20,245 nt of DNA, taken from JBJEFI01 sp051873875 (lineage in GTDB: Bacteria > Bacillota > Bacilli > Bacillales > Bacillaceae_G). Position 1 is the first letter of the stretch, and each line of letters begins with the position of its first letter. This document shows, piece after piece, positions 7,985 to 14,147 of this stretch. The DNA lies in NCBI GenBank assembly GCA_051873875.1, contig JBJEFI010000016.1, forward strand, positions 1 through 20,245, given 5' to 3'. A model generated the notes under the pieces. The model worked only from the letters and a program-made list of their open reading frames with translations, was not told the DNA's origin and made no database searches. The position numbers and the translations under genes are program-made.

Positions 7985-8015
7985 AGTGAAAAGAGCCAAT
8001 GATGGAAGTTTCACT
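7985..8015 (+). repeat. inverted repeat between the TSUP gene and the YczE-like gene
   Basis: AGTGAAA (7985-7991) and TTTCACT (8009-8015) are perfect 7-base arms around 17 bases, followed by a broken T-rich stretch. It may be a weak terminator for the TSUP gene or the first element of the leader of the next gene; I cannot tell which. Confidence 0.3.
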
Positions 8016-8031
8016 TTAGTTAGTTTTAAAT

Positions 8032-8059
8032 TTAAATAACTGATTATTCAGTTATTTAA
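8032..8059. promoter_or_regulatory. perfect palindrome with 12-bp arms before the YczE-like gene
   Basis: TTAAATAACTGA (8032-8043) and TCAGTTATTTAA (8048-8059) are perfectly complementary around TTAT. It ends 35 bases before the GTG start. No T-tract follows, so it is not a standard terminator. The length and symmetry fit an operator for a dimeric repressor (TetR, MarR or GntR type) or a stable 5'-UTR hairpin. Confidence 0.5.
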
Positions 8060-8094
8060 TGGACGAAGATAATAAACAATGTGGAGGAAATATA

Positions 8095-8715
8095 GTGAAA
8101 AGGATCGTACGACTAATAATTGGCTTGTTTTTGTATGCATTTGGTATTGTCTTGACGATCCATGCAAATATTGGCTTAGCACCTTGGGATGTATTTCATC
8201 AAGGATTGTCTAAGACATTGCCAATTACAATGGGAAGTGCTTCGATTATTATCGGATGCGTTATTCTATTATTAAACTATTATTTAGGCGAAAAAGTTGG
8301 CTGGGGAACAATTGCAAATGTTTTTTTCATTGGTATTTTCATGGATATATTGATGAAATCAGGATTCATTCCATATGGTCGTATGTTATTTATTCAAATT
8401 GGTATGGCAATTGTAGGGATGCTAGCAATCGGATTTGCTTCTTGGCTTTATATTGGTTCTGAATTAGGAGCAGGCCCAAGAGATGGGCTAATGGTAGCTT
8501 TAACGAAAAAGACAGGGAAAAGTGTTCGCTTTATACGTAGTAGTATTGAAATAACTGTATTAGTAATTGGGGCATTACTAGGAGGAACATTTGGCTTTGG
8601 AACCATTTTTATGAGTCTTACAATAGGGTATTTTATCCAAATAGCTTTTAAGATTGCTCGATTCGATGTGAAAAAAGTAAATCATCGTGTTATTCAATGG
8701 GATAAGGTCTTTTAA
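8095..8715 (+). CDS. YczE/YyaS/YitT-type integral membrane protein
   Basis: A 206-aa protein with about five hydrophobic segments. It resembles the YczE group, with the early motif IGLAPWDVFHQGLS after the first helix and a later ELGAGPRDGLMVALT loop. The biochemical role of the family is poorly defined; B. subtilis YczE has been linked to lipopeptide production. The frame is open from an ATG at 8059, but that codon lies in the palindrome, and GGAGG followed by a 7-base spacing selects the GTG at 8095, where the protein starts with VKRIVRLIIGLFLYAFG. No obvious terminator follows it. The family call is good; the function is unknown. Confidence 0.82.
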   Translation: MKRIVRLIIGLFLYAFGIVLTIHANIGLAPWDVFHQGLSKTLPITMGSASIIIGCVILLLNYYLGEKVGWGTIANVFFIGIFMDILMKSGFIPYGRMLFIQIGMAIVGMLAIGFASWLYIGSELGAGPRDGLMVALTKKTGKSVRFIRSSIEITVLVIGALLGGTFGFGTIFMSLTIGYFIQIAFKIARFDVKKVNHRVIQWDKVF

Positions 8716-8869
8716 AATAATATCGATTTAAGCAAAAGGACATTAAATAAATAGATGGATGATGAATAGAGTGATATATTCTAAATGGTATTGACGTGGG
8801 GTAAAAGAGAAGTATTACTATTATTAGAAATAGCATCGAGAATATTTTGCAAATGGGCGACTATAACAA

Positions 8870-8897
8870 ACCTAAGGCCTATCCTTTTCATAGTGTA
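8870..8897 (+). promoter_or_regulatory. SigK-type late mother-cell promoter of the cotD-like gene
   Basis: AC (8870-8871), a 17-base spacer and CATAGTGTA (8889-8897) match the SigK pattern AC-N16/17-CATANNNTA. Transcription would begin near 8904, leaving a leader of about 32 bases with GGAGG (8923-8927). The rest of the 8716-8935 gap shows no gene; a weak SigA-like TTGACG near 8793 is the only other signal I saw. Confidence 0.65.
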
Positions 8898-8935
8898 TTA
8901 AGGTAATGAAACTATATGAAAAGGAGGAAAAGAAG

Positions 8936-9481
8936 ATGTTTGGTCAAACACCTTATGGATTCGGACCAGGATATGGACCGGGAGCAGTAGCGCCTTATGG
9001 GCCAGGGATGGGATATGGACCAGGAGCAGTAGCACCTTATGGACCAGGTCCACATATGACAGGGCCTGTAACGTATGCTCAACCTGTTGTTCATCCAACA
9101 CAATATCTTGAAAATCATACGTATCATACAACAATCGTACCACACGTATTCCCATCACATTTAAATACAGTTAACCACAATATTATTCAATGTGAAGCTT
9201 CTTATCCGCATACACAATCACAATGTAATGTTGTAACAGATATGTGTCATGGACCAGGACCAAATGTGGCGCCAGCCAATATTGGACCAACGCTAAAAGG
9301 TCAGCAAATGGCACCGACGAACGTAAGTCCAACAATGAAAGGTCAACAAATGGCACCAACAATGAAAGGTCAGCAAATGGCTCCAACGATGAAGGGTCAA
9401 CAAATGGCACCAACAATGAAGGGTCAACAAATGGCTCCAACACATGTAAGCCCAATTGGAAAAGGTAGTTACTATATGTAA
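8936..9481 (+). CDS. cotD: CotD-like spore coat protein with Gly-Pro and KGQQMAPT repeats
   Basis: A 181-aa predicted structural protein of the spore coat. A Gly/Pro/Tyr-rich N-terminus (1-40) holds two copies of GYGPGAVAPYGPG. The CotD core follows (about 50-105), with VVHPTQY, NHTYHTTIVPH, TVNHNIIQ and YPHTQSQCNVV, rich in His and with few Cys. The C-terminal third has five KGQQMAPT repeats and ends in GKGSYYM. GGAGG (8923-8927) selects the ATG at 8936; a longer frame from 8906 would encode the ribosome site itself. A SigK-type promoter precedes it and a terminator follows, so it is monocistronic and expected late in the mother cell. Repeat number probably varies among strains. The CotD assignment rests on the His-rich core. 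Confidence 0.87.
   Translation: MFGQTPYGFGPGYGPGAVAPYGPGMGYGPGAVAPYGPGPHMTGPVTYAQPVVHPTQYLENHTYHTTIVPHVFPSHLNTVNHNIIQCEASYPHTQSQCNVVTDMCHGPGPNVAPANIGPTLKGQQMAPTNVSPTMKGQQMAPTMKGQQMAPTMKGQQMAPTMKGQQMAPTHVSPIGKGSYYM
8969..9049 (+). repeat. tandem duplication encoding GYGPGAVAPYGPG twice
   Basis: Two 39-base copies (8969-9007 and 9011-9049), separated by one Met codon, differ only at third codon positions (for example CCG/CCA, GCG/GCA, GGG/GGA). The silent differences mean the duplication is not brand new and that the peptide is under selection. Confidence 0.85.
9293..9442 (+). repeat. 27-bp repeats encoding [LM]KGQQMAPT, five copies
   Basis: One copy (9293-9319) is followed by a 15-base NVSPT spacer and then four head-to-tail copies (9335-9442). 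The array is closed by HVSP, echoing the NVSP spacer. Copies differ at synonymous sites such as CAG/CAA, GCA/GCT and AAA/AAG. The repeat maintains the coding frame, so copy-number change would lengthen or shorten the coat protein without frameshift. Confidence 0.9.
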
Positions 9482-9498
9482 ATAAGAAAACAAGAAAG

Positions 9499-9520
9499 AG
9501 GACCATTATATGGTCCTTTT
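9499..9520 (+). terminator. intrinsic terminator of the cotD-like gene
   Basis: AGGACCAT (9499-9506) pairs perfectly with ATGGTCCT (9510-9517) around TAT, followed by TTT. It lies 17 bases past the stop. Confidence 0.85.
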
Positions 9521-9559
9521 ATGTTGTATAAAAAGGGTACCGTTATTTGAAAGATTCTG

Positions 9560-9588
9560 TTGAAAGGCTAGTTTTAAAGGAATAAAAT
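9560..9588 (+). promoter_or_regulatory. SigA promoter of the yvbH-like gene
   Basis: TTGAAA (9560-9565), a 17-base spacer and TAAAAT (9583-9588), both 5 of 6 to consensus. The start point near 9595 lies downstream of an ATG at 9590, which supports the later start at 9632 for the following gene. Confidence 0.65.
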
Positions 9589-9631
9589 AATGTATAATAA
9601 AGCTATCTTGTTTCCTAAAGGAGGATATTGG

Positions 9632-10243
9632 ATGTTTGGTAAGTTAGCTGCAGATGCATTAGGGTTAAGCGATATTGGTCGTGTTATTTCTCCCGAAGAT
9701 TATGCAAGGGTAGATTCAGATGATTATATTTTTCATGAGGATGGGGAGAAAATCTATTTCCTTATTAAAAGTAAAACAGACGAGTATTGCTTTACGAATA
9801 AAGCACTTATTCATTTAGATGGAACGAGTGCCGTAAGTAAGAAACGCATGTTAAAAAGATATGATTATTACAAGAAGCCAATTAGTGAAGTACGTTTAGA
9901 AACAGCAGGAACAGTTGATTTAGATGTTGAAATCAAATTTGTCTGTGGTGGCGAAAGTTTTTCGATTGATGTTCATAAATCTCATATTGAACAAATTAAA
10001 GATTTATATAAATCTTTAATTAAAATAAGTGAAATATCAGAAGAAAATGAAGTGTCATTAAAATATTCTCGCGATTCAATTGAACTAGCAGCACGTGTAT
10101 TAGGCTCAAATCGAGCAGAAGGTGATGTTGTTAAGGCGTTCAAAGAGATTAATCAATTTTCTTTTGATTGGCTAAATCAAGCAAAAGGTCAATACAAAGT
10201 GAAAGATTTTGGCTTTGTATTCGAAAAATATATTAATAATTAA
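9632..10243 (+). CDS. yvbH: PH-domain protein, YvbH-like
   Basis: A 203-aa soluble protein resembling B. subtilis YvbH as I recall it. A bacterial pleckstrin-homology-like domain spans about residues 1-125 (motifs AADALGLSDIG, DDYIFHEDGEKIYFLIK, DEYCFTNKALIH, VDLDVEIKF). A helical C-terminal extension, proposed in the family to mediate oligomerisation, ends in FGFVFEKYINN. AAAGGAGG (ending 9624) is 7 bases before the ATG at 9632; the longer frame from 9590 begins before the likely transcription start. It is monocistronic between a promoter and a strong terminator. The molecular function is unknown; the family identity is well supported. Confidence 0.88.
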   Translation: MFGKLAADALGLSDIGRVISPEDYARVDSDDYIFHEDGEKIYFLIKSKTDEYCFTNKALIHLDGTSAVSKKRMLKRYDYYKKPISEVRLETAGTVDLDVEIKFVCGGESFSIDVHKSHIEQIKDLYKSLIKISEISEENEVSLKYSRDSIELAARVLGSNRAEGDVVKAFKEINQFSFDWLNQAKGQYKVKDFGFVFEKYINN

Positions 10244-10247
10244 AGAG

Positions 10248-10291
10248 AAAGCACATCAGAGAACGTATTAGTTCTTATGATGTGCTTTTTT
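10248..10291. terminator. bidirectional terminator between convergent yvbH-like and HMG-CoA lyase genes
   Basis: AAAGCACATCA (10248-10258) pairs perfectly with TGATGTGCTTT (10278-10288), with inner GAGAAC/GTTCT pairing. A/T runs flank both sides. The right arm lies inside the last codons of the minus-strand lyase gene, so its stop codon (10268-10270) is within the hairpin. Confidence 0.87.
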
Positions 10292-11176
10292 AAATGGAAT
10301 GCCAGCTTTTGCTACCATACCTGGTAACGGATGTTTGATTACCTCTTCTAACCATAAATTTGTAGTAAGGAGTGTTTCTAAATCAATGCCTGTTTTTATA
10401 TTCATTTGATGAAACATATTAATTAAGTCTTCTGTACATACATTTCCTACTGCCTTTGGTGCAAAGGGACATCCTCCTAATCCACCGATGGAACTATCAA
10501 AATGAGTTACTCCCATTTCATATGCTGCAAGTATATTTGCCAACGCCAATCCCCGTGTATTATGAAGATGTAAACCAATCGTAATAGCCTTGTTATAGTG
10601 TGTTTGTAATACTTGAATCCAGTTACGGATGTGTAAAGGGGATGCTAAACCAGTTGTATCTGCTAATGTAATTTCTTTGCAACCTGCTTCGACAAAAGAG
10701 TCAATAATATGTAATACGGCTTTTTCATCAATATGACCTTCGTAAGGACAACCAAAAAAAGTTCCAATAATTGCAACAACGGGCATATGTATGGTTGTAC
10801 ATGTTTTGATGACGTTTGTTAATTCAAGGAGGGAATCTTTCGTAGACTTTCTACTATTTTTTAAATTAAACGTATTACTAGCGGCCAAAGAAAGATGGAT
10901 AACATCAATTGATGTGTGAAGTGCTCGTTCTAATCCTCGCTGATTTAGTACGAGGCCTGCATACGTAACATCTTTGTGTTTAGGAGTATTCTTCATTACT
11001 TCTTCTGCAAGGGCCATTTGTGGGATAATCTTTGGATTTACGAAAGAGACAGCCTCAATCTTTTTAATTCCACTTTGTATTAACTTTTCAATCAGTGATA
11101 CTCTTTGAGAAACCGTTAAGGCAACAGCTTCATTTTGTAATCCATCTCTAGGGCCTACTTCACAAATATGAACCAT
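10268..11176 (-). CDS. mvaB: hydroxymethylglutaryl-CoA lyase
   Basis: Cleaves 3-hydroxy-3-methylglutaryl-CoA to acetoacetate and acetyl-CoA, the last step of leucine/isovalerate breakdown. The 302-aa cytoplasmic TIM-barrel protein has the N-terminal EVGPRDGLQNE with catalytic Arg10 and Asp11, the metal-binding HLHNTRG, and the C-terminal active-site loop GGLGGCPFAPKAVGN with its Cys. GGAGGTGA precedes two adjacent ATGs; I use the second, ending at 11176 (8-base spacing); the first ends at 11179. An in-frame ATG at 11191 lies upstream of the ribosome site. In B. subtilis the homologue (YngG) sits in an acyl-CoA degradation cluster; here it stands alone with no dehydrogenase, carboxylase or hydratase nearby. 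Related DRE-TIM enzymes are unlikely given the GCPFAP loop. Confidence 0.92.
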   Translation of the reverse strand: MVHICEVGPRDGLQNEAVALTVSQRVSLIEKLIQSGIKKIEAVSFVNPKIIPQMALAEEVMKNTPKHKDVTYAGLVLNQRGLERALHTSIDVIHLSLAASNTFNLKNSRKSTKDSLLELTNVIKTCTTIHMPVVAIIGTFFGCPYEGHIDEKAVLHIIDSFVEAGCKEITLADTTGLASPLHIRNWIQVLQTHYNKAITIGLHLHNTRGLALANILAAYEMGVTHFDSSIGGLGGCPFAPKAVGNVCTEDLINMFHQMNIKTGIDLETLLTTNLWLEEVIKHPLPGMVAKAGIPFKKAHHKN

Positions 11177-11301
11177 CATCTTCACCTCCATATATTAATA
11201 TGTAAACAAATGATAACTAGAACAAAAGGAGGGTGAATATGAACTTTTGAATGGTGGGTGAATATCATAAGAAAAGTAGGGACTGATCTAGGGGGGGTTA
11301 G

Positions 11302-11586
11302 ATGAAGAAGGAAAAAGAAGAAAAAAGGCCAAGAACGAAAAAAGAAATAGAAAAAAGATTGGAAGAATTAGACGATGAAGTTATTATAATTGCCAAAAGG
11401 GCAATGATACTTTTGATTATTACAATTATAGCACCTAAATTATTTGATGATAAAACGAATAAGTTTTTTCAACATCCATTGCCACTTTTTGATCTATTAA
11501 TTTTTGTAAATGATATCGTTGAATGGCGAGAAATTGAAAAAGAAAGAGATGAATTAGAGAAAGAATTAGAAGAGTTTGAAGAATAA
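11302..11586 (+). CDS. small charged protein with one hydrophobic segment and coiled-coil ends
   Basis: I do not recognise this 94-aa protein. Residues 1-28 are extremely Lys/Glu-rich, residues about 27-44 (VIIIAKRAMILLIITIIA) form one likely membrane helix, and residues about 74-94 are a Glu-rich heptad-like helix (EKERDELEKELEEFEE). A G-rich site (11291-11297) lies 4 bases before the ATG. It diverges from the HMG-CoA lyase gene across about 125 bases without a strong promoter match. It may be a membrane-anchored adaptor, but there is no direct evidence. The low-complexity composition makes homology hard to judge by eye. Confidence 0.65.
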   Translation: MKKEKEEKRPRTKKEIEKRLEELDDEVIIIAKRAMILLIITIIAPKLFDDKTNKFFQHPLPLFDLLIFVNDIVEWREIEKERDELEKELEEFEE

Positions 11587-11591
11587 ATATA

Positions 11592-11637
11592 AAAAGGGAA
11601 ACTCCAACAAGAAAGATGTATAGAGAATCCCTTTTGG
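11592..11637. terminator. possible bidirectional terminator between convergent genes
   Basis: AAAAGGGA (11592-11599) pairs with TCCCTTTT (11628-11635) around a long loop. A and T runs fit termination on either strand, but the 28-base loop makes it a weaker candidate than others in the window. Confidence 0.4.
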
Positions 11638-11643
11638 ATATAG

Positions 11644-12819
11644 TTACATTTGTTTTGAAGTAGTTTTTATAGATAGATTCTTTCTTCCATATGTTAGCAC
11701 ACGCCAAACATATTCCAGAGGACCATATTTCCATTTAGAAAGAACCCATTTTGATACTACTAATTGAATAGCTAAAATAATAATTACATAGATTAGTTGA
11801 ATCCATAATGGAATATTACCCGTATCCTTGATAACAAGAGATACGATTAATAGAGAGATGATTGTTTGAGCAATGTAATTTGTAAAAGCCATTTTTCCAA
11901 AAGGTGCCAATATAGATAAGCGTTTTTGCCACGTTTTTACTTGTAATATTCGTAGTAATGTACAAATATAAAAAGTAGCTAGTAATTTGCCAGATAGATA
12001 GATTAATAAATAGGAAGCAGGTTCGCCATGTATATATTCCTGAATCATTAAAAGTAAGAAAGGAATACTACAAAGAAGAGAGATTAGTTGGATGCGTTTA
12101 ATTCCCTTTATATATTTAGCTGTTTCTGTAAAAACACCCATTTTTGCAGTTGCCATTCCAGCTAGAAATAATGGGATAAATTCAATTGGATTTGCGATAA
12201 TTTCTACCGGCATCATCCATAAAAAGAAATTCCAACGCTCTTTCAACTGATCAATAAAATGAATAAAGTAATTGATTTCACCATTTGTATTTGTATATGC
12301 AGTAAAAAAAGGTGTTATTTCTGTTGTGTTATTTGCAGGAGCAAACGCACTTGATAGTTGTAGTAAAATAGCTAAAATAAATAAACCAACTGCCCATTTG
12401 ATAAGGGTTTTTGCTTCCCTTTTGTAAAAAAGTAGTAAAAAGAACCCAATAAAAGCGTATGTATGCAAAATATCTCCAAACCACAATAATGTCATATGGA
12501 TGACGCCAAACAAAAACATCCAAGCTAATCGTTTACTAAAATATTTAGCAGGCGATAAACCTCTTCTTTCTACACTCTTCATAAAGTAATAGGCGCTAAC
12601 TCCAAATAAAAATGCAAAGATCGTATAAAATTTTGTTTGAATAAATAAATCATAGATGAGACGAATAAAGCGATCTATTCCTTCATAATGAAAAACATAC
12701 AAGGGATCTGGAATAAATAGACTAGGTACATTTACAAAGAAAATCCCCATTAATGCAAATCCACGGATAATATCGATAGAAGCAATTCGCCTCGGTGAAA
12801 CTAAAGAATTTGAGTTCAT
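11644..12819 (-). CDS. DUF418-domain multi-pass membrane protein (YeiB-like)
   Basis: A 391-aa integral membrane protein with about 9-10 hydrophobic segments. The N-terminal RIASIDIIRGFALMGIFFVN is typical of the DUF418/heparan-alpha-glucosaminide acetyltransferase-like group, and the C-terminal half holds the DUF418 region, including GKMAFTNYIAQTI and GPLEYVWRVLTYG. Membrane acyl transfer is suspected for relatives but not shown here. AAGGGG lies 8 bases before the ATG at 12819; a GTG two codons upstream is too close to the site. It starts 14 bases after the DUF218 gene stop on the same strand, so the two are probably cotranscribed. Confidence 0.85.
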   Translation of the reverse strand: MNSNSLVSPRRIASIDIIRGFALMGIFFVNVPSLFIPDPLYVFHYEGIDRFIRLIYDLFIQTKFYTIFAFLFGVSAYYFMKSVERRGLSPAKYFSKRLAWMFLFGVIHMTLLWFGDILHTYAFIGFFLLLFYKREAKTLIKWAVGLFILAILLQLSSAFAPANNTTEITPFFTAYTNTNGEINYFIHFIDQLKERWNFFLWMMPVEIIANPIEFIPLFLAGMATAKMGVFTETAKYIKGIKRIQLISLLCSIPFLLLMIQEYIHGEPASYLLIYLSGKLLATFYICTLLRILQVKTWQKRLSILAPFGKMAFTNYIAQTIISLLIVSLVIKDTGNIPLWIQLIYVIIILAIQLVVSKWVLSKWKYGPLEYVWRVLTYGRKNLSIKTTSKQM

Positions 12820-12833
12820 AGTCACATCCCCTT

Positions 12834-13409
12834 CTAAATATGATTAAAAAGTTTGTATTTAATAACAGCCAAATATTCTCGTAAGTAGGATTTAAGGACG
12901 ACAACAGATGGTGTTTTAGCTGGTAAACCGGATACATGTAATCCTTCTTTTTTACAAAGCATCATCGCTCGATAAACATGATAATCATTTGTAACAACGA
13001 TGCCATTCTTTGCAGTAGGCGGTAATAATTTTTTTGAGAAGGCTATATTTTCAAGTGTATTTGTTGATTTATCCTCAAGAATAATTCGTGTATCGTCTAT
13101 TCCGGATTCGACAAGTGCTCTTTTCATTGCTTCTGCCTCTGAAATTGTTTCACCGTTACCTTGCCCACCTGAAACAATCGCGAGTGTCTTAGGATTTTCT
13201 TTTAAATAAGAAGTAGCGGCGTCTAGTCGATATCGTAATGATAAGCTTGGCGTTTCGCCCCTTAGACGAGCGCCTAAAACAAGTAAGTAATCCGCCCCTT
13301 TTTCAGGTTCTGTTTTTGCTCCTTTCGCAACTAAACTGTGAATATAGAAGAAATAAGAACATGCGCCGATAAGTGCTATGCATGCTCCAATAATAATGTA
13401 TTTTTTCAT
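12834..13409 (-). CDS. DUF218 (YdcF/SanA-like) membrane-anchored protein
   Basis: A 191-aa protein with an N-terminal membrane anchor (residues about 3-23) and an extracytoplasmic DUF218 domain. Family motifs are clear: YLLVLGARLRGETPS, AIVSGGQGNGETISEAEAMKRALVESGI, ILEDKSTNTLENI and VVTNDYHVYRA. The strongly conserved family residues suggest an enzymatic or binding role at the envelope, but the reaction is not established. An upstream in-frame ATG ends at 13439; GAGGTGA close to the ATG ending at 13409 marks the better start, which also puts the anchor at the N-terminus. It heads a two-gene unit with the DUF418 gene. Confidence 0.86.
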   Translation of the reverse strand: MKKYIIIGACIALIGACSYFFYIHSLVAKGAKTEPEKGADYLLVLGARLRGETPSLSLRYRLDAATSYLKENPKTLAIVSGGQGNGETISEAEAMKRALVESGIDDTRIILEDKSTNTLENIAFSKKLLPPTAKNGIVVTNDYHVYRAMMLCKKEGLHVSGLPAKTPSVVVLKSYLREYLAVIKYKLFNHI

Positions 13410-13581
13410 AATAATCACCTCATAAGGTAAGTATATCATAAACTAAAAAATGATTTACTTAATTGTCTTTATTTTACATCGTTTTTGAAAAATACAAACA
13501 TGTATATACAGAACTATGGTAAAATTAAGAAAGATATTGTTTTCTAAAAAGAATAAATAAGTTTTCACACGTAATTTTATG

Positions 13582-13604
13582 CTCATTATTTCACAAATAA
13601 TGAG
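13582..13604 (+). promoter_or_regulatory. perfect hairpin just before the ribosome site of the decayed secreted-protein gene
   Basis: CTCATTATT (13582-13590) and AATAATGAG (13596-13604) are 9-base perfect arms around TCACA. The ribosome site (GGGGG, about 13610) follows within 6 bases. Its survival beside a broken gene suggests recent decay. The region 13440-13581 holds no gene I can support. Confidence 0.4.
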
Positions 13605-13620
13605 AGAATGGGGGATTTTA

Positions 13621-14050
13621 ATGGGAAAATGGAAATGGTTTTGGATACTTATATGTATAATTATTATTTTTTTGATACCACTTCCATGTTTTGCATAAGG
13701 ATCGGATACGTTTGTAATTAAAAGTGTTAATTGTCAAATTATGCTAGATTATGTAAATCATGATGAAGACAAAGAAACAGAATTTCCAAGTGTATTAGTT
13801 GGAGTGTCTGTTCGTTTTGAAAAGATAAGCAATAACGAAGGTAATAAAAGTACATTTTCATTACCTTTATCAATAAATGAGCATGGATTCTGAATTGGCT
13901 ATATGGGCGGAAGACATTCTGACAATCAACAATTTACTGAAATACCTTATGAGCTTACAAAAAAGGGATTACTTAGTAGCATATAAGCAGCAGAAACAAC
14001 TCGTGAAAGATGTTGTATTTATTAAAGAGTGGATTGAAGAACTAAAATAA
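13621..14050 (+). pseudogene. broken gene for a small secreted protein
   Basis: An ATG at 13621 behind GGGGG opens a classic signal peptide (MGKWKWFW, a hydrophobic stretch, then LPCFA) that is cut by TAA at 13696-13698, exactly at the predicted cleavage site. The same frame continues with good coding character (GSDTFVIKSVNCQIMLDY ...) to TGA at 13891-13893, resumes (IGYMGGRHSDNQQFTEIPYEL) to TAA at 13984-13986, and then shifts by +1 into QQKQLVKDVVFIKEWIEELK, ending at 14048-14050. The intact parent would have been about 140 aa, with two nonsense changes and one indel. The product is unrecognised. Sequencing error cannot explain three independent lesions easily. No annotation program would call this as one gene. 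Confidence 0.7.
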
Positions 14051-14147
14051 AGGGAACTTCTATCCGTATTGATTCGACTTTCTAGTATTTATGAAGTCTT
14101 TATGTTAGTTAGTATAGAATAGAATATGTACTCGGTGGGGGATAAAC

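Noticed and set aside
9293..9442. CRISPR-like array
   Set aside because: The repeats are head-to-tail, codon-phased and within a coding gene, with no unique spacers.
9183..9506. Long minus-strand open frames opposite the cotD-like repeats, giving Leu/Val- or Cys/His-rich proteins
   Set aside because: They arise because the 27-base repeats keep the opposite strand free of stops; composition is low complexity and no ribosome site or family match is present.
11200..11240. GGAGGGTGAAT followed by an ATG in the gap before the 94-aa gene
   Set aside because: The frame closes after three codons (ATG AAC TTT TGA), so it is not a credible gene.
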